64,000 nt of DNA from Corythucha ciliata (Eukaryota; Arthropoda; Insecta; Hemiptera; Tingidae), in NCBI GenBank assembly GCA_038030265.1, contig CM075942.1, positions 40,080,751 through 40,144,750 on the forward strand, in the 5' to 3' direction. The position numbers were made by a program, and so were the translations under genes. Position 1 is the stretch's first letter; every line of letters starts with the position of its first letter. Shown here piece after piece: positions 31,048-43,814 of this stretch. The notes below the pieces were generated by a model. The model searched no databases. It was not told the origin of the DNA and saw nothing but the letters and a program-made list of their open reading frames with translations.

Positions 31048-33369
31048 TAGTAATAATCAATTATAGTTACTTATCCTTCCGGAATAAGTACCGGTAAGGC
31101 AGCGAGCTCAGCTTGGAACAAGAGTTCAGCACTACTCCACTCAATCAATTCATCAGATTTAGACTGCGGGTGTAATGTGAGAGCGTCTTAGTGGCTCTGA
31201 GGTCTGAGCACGCTATATCGAATCTTATTTCAATACGGCGCTGTGGCCTTGGTGTCATGTTCTGGGACTACTTACTATACTGAGCTGAAGTGGAATTTTG
31301 AATGCGCGATAGAATTCCCATTGAGGAGGATCGAATTAATTAAAACAGCTTTTTAAACTGAAAATACAGTCTGAACAGACCCCATCTATTCATGTTGATG
31401 GGATTCGGTTCAGGGTTCCTTTGTTTAATAGTTTTTGGCGAGAGCAGAGTGTTACTTTGGATTATCCTTATAGTACCTACATGTCTGAATTCTCTTTAAA
31501 ATGGTATGCTGCAGCTATACTAATAATGGGTAATTTCAAAAGTTTTGAAGCAATACAAAATGCAAGCCTGGTTTATACGCGATTTTAAAAACTCGCCTTA
31601 TCAAGAGACAAAAGAATTAATCTAAGCAGTGCTCGACCTCTTCTATTTTTAGTATGTTTTGATCTGAGAGAGCCAAAAGTTTATAAAGCATGCTGGAGAG
31701 CACGTGCAGATGTGTTAGTTAAGAGTAGGAATAAGAGGCTGGTGCGATTATTACTTGAGGGTTGATAGCTATTATTATTATGAGAGTTAATATCTTATTT
31801 TAACCCATCAGTTCCCTCAAGAAACATCTCTTGGGGTGGCGAAGAAAACATGAAAAAAAGCTTCCGAGCTGACGAAAACTTCACGTACCAAACCCTTTAG
31901 CGAAATGGGTTGCCCGCGGAAAGAAGGGGATCCAAATTAGGTGGAATAGAGCAAATTATCGACTCAAGTTAATCCCAAAAAAAAGCCTGACTTTTTTACA
32001 CTACTTTGTTATGAACACGTGACTGTGACGCTCCTCTTCCATATAATTGCTATAATAGTTAATTATTAGCTTATTATCTTTTAGCTGTATTTAGTCCACT
32101 ACATGGCATAAAAATGACATGTTCAAGTTCCATTTCATTGGATTTCTGAACGCAATTAATATTATGATTATGATTAATGTTGGATCATGCAACTGTAATA
32201 ATTTAGGAGCTTTATCGATTTCAAGGAGAATGAAAGGGAAAAGTATATTGGTTCTTTAAAACTCTTCTCTTTCTCAGTAATGAACCATTTTCAGATCATG
32301 GAGGAGGCAAGGGGATTATTAGGCTGAATAAAATTAATTTAAAACCCACCACAAAGATGTTATTCTCTTAAATTGCAAATCACTTCTGCGTAATTCTCAA
32401 ACTAATTTAACAAATGAAATGGAAGGGGTTGAAAAATAAAATATTTATACTAATCTTATATATTTTATACTAAAGGAAAAAATATCGGGGTTTTCACCCT
32501 GAGGTGGATATTTTCAATTTATCGGCTAACCTAGAATATTTTTCAATGGAAAACTATATATTGACAGGCAGGCAGCTATTGCACCTCTCACTAACTAAAT
32601 GTAGCAATAGAGGGTTTATGAATACTTGTGGAGAGGGTAAACACAATTTTAGTGTTAAATGAAAAGTGCCTATTCAATCAAAAAACCGGGTTAAGGCTTC
32701 AATCAATGTTTTGAAAGACAATGACGTAGGTATAGTAGCGTGCAGCTTTCACGTACGACATTGTCAAATTCTGTAATTAATAAAAATAATATTATTACAA
32801 TTAATGGGCACTGCCCCCAACCATTACGTAACTCTTAACATATGCGTTAGCAAAATTTCTCAGTTGTCTACTAGCAATTATTCATCTGGTTAATTTTTTC
32901 AACGTTCGCGTTATGAACGAACCTTGATTTCAGGGTGAAGTTGTTATGGATACTGAAACTTTTTTTTTTTTTTTTGGAAAAATGAGTGTAGAGTGGATAA
33001 AGGATAAATCAGTGCTCAACAAAGACTACCAAAGGGAAAGAATGGAAGAAAAATGACAGAAAACAAGGAGCTCGTGGGCACAAAGCATAAGTCCCTTTAC
33101 GAGGATAAAACATGATCGAAGATGTTTTGTCCCAGAAAAAAGATGCGCCGTTTGATAAGAAGTAAGATGAATTTGTTTGCTGGAACGATAAAACCGACTT
33201 TGGAAACTATTTAAGGAAAAAAAATTGAGCTGCCTAGTTAAATCACGTCACGTTAATTCCAAATTCGTTTCAAACGTATCAAATGTCTGGAGGTGTAAAC
33301 GAAGTCAGCCCCCCATTTGTACCAAGCCTCCCAGCTCAATCAGAACCCACCAAGCTTCAATAGTAGAGT
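31048..33369. other. Long stretch without recognisable genes
   Basis: Only short frames are present. The one identified repeat is at 32815-32935. A T run of about 18 lies near 32960. Confidence 0.45.
32815..32935. repeat. Degenerate CAGCCCCCC MITE remnant
   Basis: ACTCTTAACATATGCGTTAGCAAAATTTCTCAG matches the left arm of the 21823-21946 element. The right arm (TTCGCGTTATGA) is diverged. Confidence 0.55.
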
Positions 33370-33450
33370 TAATTTTAGTGCATTTTTTAACTTTTAAAAA
33401 TGCACTACTGGTCTCGTCGTAATGGTGGCAAACATGGGTGATGATAGAGG
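33370..33450. repeat. Dispersed repeat TTTAGTGCATTTT, copy 1
   Basis: TTTTAGTGCATTTTTTAACT and AAAAATGCACTACTGGTCTC are repeated at 37068-37135 (TTTTAGTGCATTTCATTC, AAAAATGCACTATTGGTCTC). Confidence 0.55.
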
Positions 33451-33726
33451 TTTTTTGAATTCAGTGGTCGTTAGGATTTTTTTCTACTGAGCCAGGTTTG
33501 GTCAAGAGCGAGATCGAGGGTCACTCGGAGGGTGGGGGGGGATGGCTTGAATAAAAAAGGGGTCGCCTTCTTATTGAAGGTTCTTTGCATACTTCAAACA
33601 TGCACGACATTTAAGGACTTCGGAGTTACATATTACCTAAATCGAGCAAGCTGAAGAGAAGATAATTTGGCATATAGACCTCGGGTCCATATGCAAACAG
33701 GAAAAAAATACTATATATATATATTT

Positions 33727-34520
33727 TTAAATCAATGTCAAGTATTTCATTGATGCTACGCACTCGCTGACAGAGTAGGGAGCCAGATCGAGAAGGTGAT
33801 CCTTCAGCTTTTTACGGAATTCATCGCGCGCCAAAACCTGAACTTGCGCGGCAGACCGTTGAAAAGACGGATTCCGCCATTTCCGGCGGCTCGAGCGCAT
33901 CATTTTTGCGTTACCGAAAGCCGACATCTCGCTGTAGACTGTTTGTAGTTGCTACGTGTGCAATATTCGTGTGCAGGCGACACGAGGGGCATCTTAGTGA
34001 TATGATCCTTAACGAAAACCAGAAGTTCCCATACAGCGTAAGCACTCTGGCCTCTCGGAAAAGTGACCGGCAAGAAGCTCTGGGAGGTTGTAATCAGGAA
34101 AAGTGAAACACGTGTGAAACGAGATGAGAATGAATTTCACAGCCATGTGTTTATAAATTTTAGCTGTCCATCTCATCTCGTCTCACATGTGTTTCACTTT
34201 TCTATTACACGTCGCTGGAACTGGCACGTCAACAAATTCTCAGCGCCGTTTTTTGCTGGCGAAGAATCCGGGTGGCATGTGATGAGTTCCCCCATAGAAG
34301 AACACCATACGATAACCTGGAATGGAAGTATGCAAAATATATTGATTTCAGAACATAAATAGATCGTGTTAGTGAAGTATACAAGTTGGTGACGTGTGTG
34401 ATCCACGAAATGCGGGGGTCCAGCCAGATGCCGAGTACCTTTACTGGGGTAGAAATACCGCGCACAGAGCCCGCGAGTTGGAACGTTAGATCCTGACTTT
34501 TCTCAAATCAATGAGATAGT
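33727..34520 (-). pseudogene. Non-LTR retrotransposon ORF2, C-terminal remnant
   Basis: Minus-strand frames read as the end of a LINE reverse transcriptase: TPVKVLGIWLDPRISWITHV then YFHSRLSYGVLLWG, matching the usual post-RT LG..LD..L.W and Y..Y.L.YG...WG pattern. After an inserted MITE the same strand gives FRKKLKDHLLDLAPYSVSEC, the usual C-terminal tail. Stops and frame changes interrupt it. A TA-rich run (33712-33726) follows the 3' end. The element is inactive. Confidence 0.75.
34089..34208. mobile_element. Palindromic MITE inserted in the LINE remnant
   Basis: TGTAATCAGGAAAAGTGAAA and TTTCACTTTTCTATTACA form the ends, and GAGATGAG and CTCATCTCG pair inside. The LINE coding similarity is on both sides. 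Confidence 0.7.
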
Positions 34521-35425
34521 CGTTGTACTTGATGTTGGCTTCCTTTAAAGAGGAACAGTAGTTCTTCCTCGCAGAAACAAAAGCTTCACGAGTCCCTACA
34601 GGGGGGGGGGGTCAACTCCTGACTGTAACAGATGAAGAAGAGAAATGTAGTGGTCCCTTTTTTGCCTCAAGTCCTCGGAAAATGATGAATACGGGGTTGG
34701 CATATAGACCCGGGGTCTATATGCCAACCCTCGGATTCAGGGTTATCAGTCAGACCGGCATATCAACCCCGGAGCGGGACTTATATGGAGGCTTGAAATA
34801 AATATGTTTTCCTGTTTTGGCCAATTTTAATTTAGCTGCATATACTATAGACCCGGAGATAGTGGTGAACGGAATGGAAAGAATGAAGGTCCTTTTCTTG
34901 TCCAAAATTTGATCATAAGAGCGTGAAGATTTGCAATCATCCCATTCGAAAGAAAGTAGTCCCCAAACCACAAACACCTCATCTCCAACTTCCAAGACGA
35001 TTGAGAACGTTGTCGTTTGGAACATCTGGACGGAGCGGCCCATTAAATGAACGAGATAAAGAAGTTGATGTAAGTCTCATCCCCCCCCCCCCCGACCCTG
35101 TTCTTTCTCTTTCGCTTAAAAGGTGAACTGAGTTACTTAAGTAACTGCCTGAAAACCTTTTCTGAAGCCTGACGTTAGGTGATGGTCCAATTCACAAGAG
35201 CGAATTGGCCTGACGAGGGACAAGCAATTGAATGGCATAATGGCTGAAATTGTTAATTAGAGGTTACTATTCCAGAAAAGTCGTGCTAAACTCAAGTTTT
35301 GCAACAGCCGTTTTACATTTTTTTTTTCTATATTCATATGCAAAGCATTATAAAGTAGCTGGCCAGACAGAAATTTAGTGAGCAAAGTGTATGAGTAATT
35401 TATTCGAAAGCAAGAGGAATTGTCT
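34521..35425. other. No gene recognised
   Basis: The 97-codon minus frame 34750-35043 has no domain. A palindromic pair GCATATAGACCC..GGGTCTATATGCC (34700-34726) and C or G runs are present. Confidence 0.4.
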
Positions 35426-35690
35426 GTTGAAGAAGGTATATTGCTTTGGAGAGGAGGAATCGTTTTTTCCAAGGGATTCGAGGAGTGAATTTCTTCAAAT
35501 TATGCTTCATGAGGGGCACCCAGGAATCGAAGCGGTTAGGTCGCTTGCCCAATTGTATTGCTGACGGCCTTATTACCGTATTACGGAATATTTCGTATAG
35601 GAAGGGGAGTTGTACTTTAGAATATTTCGTACAACACTGTTGGTCTTGTCAAAAGAATAGACAAAAAGATGGAAATGCCGCTTCGTTCAG
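35426..35690 (+). pseudogene. Ty3/gypsy integrase zinc-binding domain remnant
   Basis: Split frames read EGILLWRGGIVFSKGF, then LHEGHPGIEAVRSLAQLYC, then EYFVQHCWSCQKNRQ. This is the HHCC module at the N-terminus of gypsy-type integrases (H..HPG, later C..C). A TGA replaces the Trp usually found after the Tyr-Cys/Tyr-Tyr position, and frame changes separate the parts. No RT or catalytic core is found nearby. Confidence 0.75.
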
Positions 35691-36301
35691 ACTCTGGGTG
35701 TAGAACTCAAAAAGAGAAAAAGGATACGAAGAGGAGATCAAGGAGAACGAAGAAAGAAAAAAATTAATTTGGTCATCCGTTGCCCAGCCATATAACATCA
35801 ACAGACGAGTGGAATTTTGATGATAAAATATTACACAAAAACCTGGTTGTAAGAGACAGCCACGGGGATTCAGTTTCAATCTCTTACAAAGAGGCTTCTC
35901 TCAACATCAGGTATCTCGTATATCCAGGTTTTATCTTATAAACAGGTTTACAAGGAATATTGGTGTAGGTAAAAACATACGTAAGTACATATTCCCTAAT
36001 ATAACATGTTTTATTAGGTCTATTCCAGCAAGGTTCGAAGCAAAGTTGGCATGGGACCAGCCAATAAAATGCAATCTTTTCTTAAAAGGCAACTTTTTCT
36101 CTTCAAAAAGGTTTTAGGGCCTCAAGGGGTCGGGACCACGCTTTTCGTCTCTTACAAAGAGGATTCTCTTACACCCAGGTCTCTTACAACCCGGTTTCAC
36201 TGTATATGTATACCTAAAGTCTGTTCTAACCTACCCTAGAACTTGTTGGTTCGGTTCTTGAGAGTCTATTTGTACTATAGGAAATAGGAAAGTAACTCTA
36301 A
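35691..36301. repeat. Repeat-end sequences
   Basis: ATCTCTTACAAAGAGGCTTCTCT (about 35880) and GTCTCTTACAAAGAGGATTC (about 36149) are direct repeats. CCCGGTTTCACTGTA ending near 36202 resembles a pogo-type end. 36017-36080 matches the left half of the MITE at 45612-45756. Confidence 0.45.
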
Positions 36302-37067
36302 GGCCCTCCACACACGGGTCGTCTCTTCGGCTCGAACTCGATGCGGAATCGAAGTGCTCGTCTTGCTCGAACTTCGTGGTTTTTGCATCTGTGAAATAAT
36401 CAGGGTGTCTAGAAAAATAAACATTTTTTTAAATTCTTCGTTTCGCAAAGTAGCAGTAATCCAAGGTGAAAGATGAGTGTTCCTCCTTGTTGTATAATTA
36501 TGCCTCATCCACAATATCCACGAACTATACGAGTGATTTAACGGGGTCAGTTGTGAATCTGCGTTAAAAGGCAGAGGAGTAGCGTTAAATTCAACTATTC
36601 TGTTGCGAGCAACTGTGTTAGGTCATATTATATTGTGCACAACCTTTCCTTAAGCGTTGTTCACGTACAATAGTATTGCGCAAACTAGTTTATTTTTTAT
36701 TTTTAATTCGAATCCACCCAAGGAGCCAAGGAGGTTATTTGATCCTGCACATGCACAGGACGTTTTTCTAGTCGAGGAGATACATTTCTGAGATCGCCAG
36801 AAATGAGGAAGAAACATGATTTGTTTATATTTTTTATTCTGAAAGCTTGGTCAACCATAAACACGATGAGATGTATTGCAAACGAATTATTCATCAATAA
36901 AACCATTAAAAAAATGTTTGAAAGTAGTTAATTCGAAATTTCTGTTTTCCCTCCAAGCGATTTTATACTCTGCCCCTCCTGCCTATATCATGTGTAACGT
37001 AATTTTTTCAGATTGAGTCCTACTGCGGTAGCTTATATATAATACTGAAGCAAAATATTATTATCTT

Positions 37068-37135
37068 TTAGTGCATTTCATTCAAAAAATGCACTATTGG
37101 TCTCGCCCTGATGGTCGCACATATGGGTTGTGATA
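37068..37135. repeat. Dispersed repeat TTTAGTGCATTTT, copy 2
   Basis: It matches 33370-33450. Confidence 0.5.
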
Positions 37136-37771
37136 CTTTTTTTTCACGTTTCAGAACCCCTAGAACACGAATCCGAGGTCGGTTCGATTCGATATATATA
37201 TATATGGCCCCTCGCTTGTTAGAACGATCACGGTCGCAATTTTTGACTTAGGGCAACCAAATTTGGTCTAAAAATCAAAAGCGTGAATATCTCGGACGAG
37301 TTCGTGATCCAGATGAATCGGTCCACGGGAACGGTGTGAAAGAGGGGTTTGAGTTAGTTGAAAATTCGCTACCGCACGGCTGTTGCTGCAATTGCCCCCA
37401 AAATTGACACGAGTAATGAGAAATGAACGCGCTTTCGTATGAGACCCTTGTGAACCAAATCCGTTGATATGGCAGGGGAGTTCTCGGCGGAGGGGAGCTA
37501 TTAAATTAACGCTATGCCTTACTGCACCACCCAATTACCAAAAAACTTCATTGACACTGAATTTTGAGCCGTCTCTTTTATTTGATTTGCCTACAGCCTA
37601 ATAAATATTGAGTAAAAAATCCTGAGGTGGGCCAAAAAGGGAGGAACAAAACAAAATTTAAAAAAAATTGATCCGGATTCGAACCCAGGCACTCCGCATT
37701 GCGCAATGGTGAAATTGTGACATGCCATTTAACCTAATTTAACTGATCTGAAAATTAACGTAACCTGAAAA

Positions 37772-38174
37772 AAGTTTTGTTCCGGCAGCAGCCTGTCGGG
37801 AAAAGTGCATTTCATTCATGCGACAATCGAGTCAAACCTCATAAGTTAGAACGATATCAATCAATTATGAATGAAATTTAGGCCGGGATAAATATTTTAA
37901 TTGCAAATAACTCCTCTAACAAGAGTCCACCTTCCCATATCGTATAGGCAACCAAACCGACTCTGTTTCATTTTCATCATTTTGTTCCCCCTCAGTTGGT
38001 GCCAAAAAAGGGGCCTGCGGTAAAAAGAAACACGATTTTATGATTTTGACTTTCTATACCACGGCCTAAATGTCATTCATAATTGATTGATATCGTTCTA
38101 ACTTATGAGGTTTGACTCGATTGTCGCATGAATGAAATGCACTTTTCCCGACGAGCTGCTGTCGGAACAAAACT
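37772..38174. mobile_element. Hairpin element with 105-bp arms
   Basis: AGTTTTGTTCCGGCAGCAGC and then GTGCATTTCATTCATGCGAC and AACCTCATAAGTTAGAACGA are mirrored on the right. The loop is about 170 bp. Just left, 37667-37710 has a GATTCGAACCC box-B-like sequence on the minus strand that may be a degenerate tRNA-derived piece. Confidence 0.7.
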
Positions 38175-38931
38175 TTTTTGTTTTGATAGTGATTGATGAA
38201 ATCAAATAAGTTTTTTTAATATACATATAAAAATTAGGTAATTGACTATGATGCCTGTACTTTTACGGAGCTTCCCTCTCTTTTTCATTGGACGTAGCCA
38301 ATACTTTGGTCTCCATAAGTTTTTCGGCTCGACCTGATTAAAAAAACACGGGAGAAATGATGAATCCGATAATTATGCGCCATTTATTAACTTAAATTTA
38401 TTCACGCACCTCTGCAATTTGGAATTTTGAATTTCCGTAGAGATCTTGAAAACTTCGGAAATGTATTCACAAAGCTCCCAGTTTGGTATTTATGATCTCT
38501 CATGGGACAAATATAAGTGTAATAAAACAATGTTTTAACGAAGTAATCGTTCGCAGATGAAATGTCTCACCTTTTTTATGGATTGAACGAAGAACTCGCC
38601 TCGAAGAAAGTAAACACGAGCCCGCACAAGCCACACGGATATAATAAACCAAAAAATAAACAAAAACGTTTGTGAGAGGTTGATGAGTGAGAAAATATGC
38701 CGCCCCAATGCTTCAGAAGTGTATGTAGTAGCCTCGTGCAAGCTCTGGTGCGTCACACAGGGGCTGAGCTAGGTAGTTACCCCCTCGAACCCTGTCCATA
38801 CATAAAAATATAGTATTTTAAATATATTGCACTCATTTTTATGGTGAAAAAGGATGCCGATCGCGTTATTTAACCGAATTTCACAATAAAAAAGCGTCAG
38901 ACACCAAAATTTCTGATACATGCACCTTCCT

Positions 38932-39286
38932 CATTTTCCGTGGGACAGGGGCTCACAGCAGAGCTAGCTGTTGGCAAACATGCCTTTGGGTGGTTTGAAA
39001 ACGACTGACGAGAGTAAAAATTCGTTTCCCACGACCAATACGTTACGAAACCAACAACGCCATCCAATTTCATGGTAGATAGCGCCACGAGCGAACTTTA
39101 AAAATGTGAAATTTCGAGGTTTACTAAGTAGCCAGGGCTTCATTCGATATTGGAAGGCGTTGGTGGTTTTCTAGTTTATTGTTTGCGAAGAACCAATTTT
39201 TACACTTGCCAGCCGTTTTCAAGCAGCCCAAAGGTGTGTTTGCCAACAGCTAGCTCTGCTGTGAGCCCCTATCCCACGGAAAATGT
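38932..39286. mobile_element. Hairpin element ATTTTCCGTGGGACAGG, copy 1
   Basis: The left arm (CCGTGGGACAGGGGCTCACA, AACATGCCTTTGGG) mirrors the right arm (CCCAAAGGTGTGTTTGCCAA, CCCCTATCCCACGG). A second copy, with insertions, lies at 48064-48822. Confidence 0.7.
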
Positions 39287-40080
39287 CTGGCGATCTCAGA
39301 AGTGTCATCTCCTAGACCATAAAAAACGACCTGCGCAGGCGCCAGACACGACCAAATGACCACCATCAAACAAGGGCTCCCGGACTACAATTGACGTAAA
39401 AGAACTGTACTCTGAAAACTGACATTGGAGAGAAAAAACGTTGCAAATTCCCTTCAAATTATGCCATATCTCGAGAAGTGGTCATCCCTCGGACTTGGGA
39501 TTATTTTTTATCGATTCAACACACAAAACTACATACGGTTAGACACCCCGTTCGGGGAAATTGTTTCACCCCAGAGATGAGTTGGCCAACGTCTAGCCTC
39601 TCTTCAGAAGATGTTGGCCACCCCGCATCGTTGCGGACTCTTCGAATCCTCAAATAATAGATCAAAATAAATTTTTTGAGCCTCTTTTGAAGTTGGGCAG
39701 AATTTTGCCACTATTCAGTCGTTTTTAATTTTTACATCCCGCAGAAATAAAAATTTACCTCTATACTTGGTTGAAAACGAAAGCACACGTGATTTCTCGT
39801 ACCATACACATCGCATAGTTCGAAAAAACGAGAAAGACGAGAGCTCCTCGAGTCCAAGACGAGAGCAAAACGACCATATTATGATAAACTATTTACTACG
39901 TATTGATTAAACACTGCGGAGGCGAAATCGCATCGAGTTCGAGACGAGAACGAGACGACCCGTGTGTGGAACAAATTCATTTACATTGAAAACAATGTTA
40001 AAAAGTAAATCGCGTCGAGCATTTCGACTCCGCGTCGAGTTCGAGCCGAGTACGAGACGACCCGTGTGTGGAGGGCCTAA

Positions 40081-40648
40081 CTAAATATAAATGTACATAT
40101 GTAGCTGCTGTCGCACCCCATAAGATGCATAAATATCTGTGAAAGGTGAAAATATGCCACATTGGGTATGGTTGGCAGTTATAATGGAGGTCGAAGGAGA
40201 ACAGCGTTCTTCACGGGCATTGAAACACGTTTCAATTCGCGAGCATTGAAATTAGTCTGTAGAAAAGTTAAGGTGCCCCTTTAAATGAGGGAGGAGTACA
40301 AAAGAGGGTGCGGGGAGGTATTTAATTGGAAATGCTTCAATCTTCCCCTTTCATTCTCATACAAAAACTTAATCATCCTGTTCCTGCGAATTAGGTACTT
40401 CAAACCTTTGAAGTATCTACCGAAGCTTCTTCCTTTGAAAGGCTCAGTTTATTTTTGTGTTAAGCAACAATCTTTGGAACAATCCCTTCCCTACACCCAC
40501 TGCATGCAAACACTAATGACTTTGAAGGTGTTGGTAAAATCTCTTGTGTTACGAGGGTCAGTAGATGAACATGCAAATTCATGGTTGCCCATTTCGTCTG
40601 TCATCCCTCGTGAGAGCTCCGAACTAATGATTTTCTTTCTTTCAATAG
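40081..40648. other. 5' flank of the GT92 gene
   Basis: The long frame from 40285 is open up to the GT92 first coding exon. The acceptor TTTCTTTCTTTCAATAG ending at 40648 suggests that this part is a 5' intron or UTR. Confidence 0.5.
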
Positions 40649-40653
40649 ATGAC

Positions 40654-43600
40654 ATGGGTAGAGTCACAGGGCGCGTGATGCGCGAACGAGCCAACTTGTC
40701 GTTTTGTATCGTCATAATTTTCTTCGCCGTTTTCTTCATTATTGTTTTGACTGAAATTTTCCTCATCGATCAAAACAGTAGAGCCCGAGGACGAAGACAA
40801 CAGGCACAGACCCGACGGAACTACGAGGACGCTTCAATTATTTCTCAAGTAGAGCGCTTAACGATCTCCGTTTTCTTTTCCGTTAATTGAAGGATAAATA
40901 CATTATTTCGCAGCACGGGGATGACTATTTAGTGTATCAAGCGCAAGAAGATGGAAAAGCAAACCATCTCGTTCGAGCACCCCAATATAATTTCAGAGGA
41001 CAGCTGGCTTCATATAAGCCTAATCTCACGTTGCAAGCCAGGGATGGCGTTTGGCAAACTGTCGCCGGAGCGAGGTGAGTTCTTTCACTGTTTGAACTGA
41101 TAATAAGCATTTCATTTTTTTTTCTCCAAGGCACAAATTTTTTGTGTTTTCCGCATATTACGACCGAAGAGGCGTACGCCTAATTCGGGTGATGGGAGCG
41201 ACCCGAACTCGTGGCTCAGACCGAGTTTGGTGCATTCTTTGGTTCACCTCTACAAATTCTAGTCTGACGCAAAATGTCGCGGCCAAAGTTAAGGTGTGAA
41301 AAAACAGTTTGAAGTTTTGAACATTCGTGACATTTCTTAACAGTAAAAATGTTTACTTTTCATAAGGTGATAAGAGAAAACTGGAATTTGAAATACAGTG
41401 CTGTCTTCATCCTCTGTCCCCTTCAACCGAACATGTCAGTTCCACATTCGGTCACTATAATGAGTAGGTCAGCACTAGGAAATCCAATGAATAGAGTAAT
41501 TGTCAATCACAGACAAGAGAACGTCAACAGCCTACCATCAACAACACATCCTTTGGAAATCGGAATTTGCGTGAAACCTTTGCATTTCAACTACAGTGAG
41601 GTAAGCTAGTATTCATAAGATTTCAATTTAAAACTATCTCGTGATGGACGTTTCAAACAGATTTTGCAACTACTCGAATTCATCGAACTGAACCACCTAC
41701 TCGGCATGAATCATGTAACATTCTATAATGATTCAATTAGCTCAACGACCGATTGCGTTCTACGTCACTACATAAATGAAGGTAGGCTTAACTCAATCAG
41801 CGACCCCATCCACAGCCTTTGAACAAACCTAATTAAAATTCTACGAATTGAAGGGCGCGTAACGGTCCTTCCTTGGAAACTGGACATGGTCTCACAAAGA
41901 GAAATTCGTACAGAAGGCCTATTTGCCGCACTAAATGACTGTCTGTACAGAAGTATGTACAAGTTTAATTACGTGGCCCTAATCGATTTGGATGAAATCG
42001 TTATGCCCAAACACAACCACACGATACAGGAATTTATCGAGTAATCGAATGACTTAATTACAATCTTTTAACGTGATGTAAAACAAGTACATTAACACTT
42101 TTTCAGGTGGATGGGGAAAAGACTGAATACGAAAGCGACTGGATCCTTTTCATTCCAAAATGCATTTTTTTATTTGCAATGGCCAGATGATGCGGATTTG
42201 TCGGAAGACGTTTTTGAAAAAAGTTTGACGACAATGAGAAAAACCAGGAGAAGAGCAAAGTTACACCCCCATAAACAACGTTCAAAAGTAAAATATCCTT
42301 CAACCCAAGCCTTCAACAAAACTAAACAAGACATAATTGTACGCTGGTTACAGTACATATGTCGACCGGAGTACGTAATAGAAGCTGGAAACCATTTCGT
42401 GTGGGAATTCGTACCAGGTCATGGAACTGTTAACGTCCCGTCAGACTCGGGCATTTTAAATCACTACCGCGTGTGCGAATTTGGCGGTGATGACTGCGTT
42501 AAAACACCTTCGGTTGTCGATCGCACTGCTTTCAGGTAAGTACGAAATCAAGTCAGTTCCTTTTTCATTTTCACCCATTTTTCCCATCATCACCTCTCTT
42601 CTTGACAGGTACAAAGAAAAACTAATCCGAAGAGTCAAACGAAAATGGCAACTCCTCGAAAGAGTATGCGACCTGGGGGACGTCGAATCAGCCCAGCTAA
42701 AACGAAAATTAGGTAAAGCCATGCACATGACTGACGGCATTATTTCATTACAGTCGTCAGCCCATGGTAGATAGCGATGGCAAATTGACAAGCGCGAAGA
42801 CATACTTCGCGTTCGCAGTCAGTTGAAGTGAGACACAAGTATTATTATGCAATGGGAAGGACTGTTACCCCGCGTACCCGAACCCATTATTTTACTGTGA
42901 TAATTTATTTATTTTTAAGACTTTTTAGGCGACAGGTTTTTTGGCGATAAAAAGTCATATCATTGATTTCAAAAGTTACCTCGGAGAAAGGCTTAAATGG
43001 TAGATTAAAATAAGGAGTTGCAAAAAAAAAGTGTGCCATTCTAGAATTAAGTAGATAAGCGACCCACGATTTTTAAACCCATTTTTCGTCTTGAAACCCG
43101 AAGAAATGTGATGTGTTCCTTTAGTCAAATGTTTAGCTCCAATAATTTATCACAATTGCATTACTGTAACCTCAATCATTGAAGGAAAACACAGTAGCTA
43201 GATTGTCATTTTCGTTTATACTCGGACCTGTCCGATCTGTCAAATGTTAGAGCAAAAATACATATTTACAAAATTTTCAACTCATTAACTACAGCATCCC
43301 CAGCATTAAGACGCCAGTCTTCATAGGCTAATAGCCCAAGAAAAACAAAAAAGAGAGTGACAGAGAGAGATGTGATACCAAAGTAAGTATGTGCAAATTT
43401 TGTCTACTTTAATTTTATTCGGTGATCAAAATTTGTTAAAACTCGTATTACATCGAGTTGAAAACAAAAATCCCAACAAATCTACAAAAACGATCCCCCT
43501 CCTCGATCTCATCCCCTGCCCACGGGGGTCTACCCATACCTATGTAAACGAAATGTTTAAAACACGAACCAACTTTCTTCGATTTTTTTTCAACCGACTT

Positions 43601-43786
43601 GTCTAACTTTTAATATTGGACCCTACAGGCGAAGGGAAGACAATTCCACTACGAGAGATAGAGCAGTACGACAAAGACTTCTATTCGGGAGAACTTTCCT
43701 ATTTCATTCCTGAGCTCCCAAAAGGTGAAGAAGCGTCAGGAGAAGTAAACAATGAACTTAGCGTGCACGGATTCTCGGTTGATTGA
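40654..43786 (+). CDS. GT92 (DUF23) family glycosyltransferase, nine coding exons
   Basis: The exons 40654-40848, 40914-41074, 41131-41293, 41367-41600, 41661-41781, 41854-42040, 42107-42535, 42609-42712 and 43629-43786 all use GT-AG introns and keep phase. They give about 583 aa. Residues 15-38 (SFCIVIIFFAVFFIIVLTEI) form a membrane anchor after a short basic tail, fitting a type II Golgi protein. The catalytic region includes FVFSAYYDRRGVRLIRVMGA, then FIELNHLLGMNHVTFYND, and VALIDLDEIVMP at about residues 332-343. The DLDE there is a DxD-like metal and sugar-nucleotide site. The GT92 family includes nematode GALT-1, a beta-1,4-galactosyltransferase acting on N-glycan core fucose. That activity is possible here but not shown. 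The start was chosen at the ATG just before the anchor and just after a strong acceptor. Intron 8 (916 nt) is the only long one. Confidence 0.9.
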
Positions 43787-43808
43787 AATAAATTTAAACT
43801 TATATTCC

Positions 43809-43814
43809 AATAAA
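43809..43814 (+). terminator. Polyadenylation signal of the GT92 gene
   Basis: AATAAA lies 23 nt after the stop. Another AATAAA starts directly at the stop (43787-43792) and is probably too close. Confidence 0.55.

Larger units (their letters stand above)
36302..40077. mobile_element. 3.8-kb candidate PIF/Harbinger-type element, no transposase seen
   Basis: The ends GGCCCTCCACACACGGGTCG and CGACCCGTGTGTGGAGGGCC are perfect complements, with imperfect pairing for about 65 bp. TAA flanks both sides (36299-36301, 40078-40080). Another copy of the terminal sequence lies internally at about 39905-39972. The interior holds other hairpin elements and no recognisable transposase or Myb-like ORF. It could be one large nonautonomous element or two short ones read together. 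Confidence 0.55.

Noticed and set aside
37268..37534. 88-codon minus-strand ORF inside the TAA-flanked interval
   Set aside because: No similarity to Harbinger transposase or Myb-like proteins, and no supporting context.
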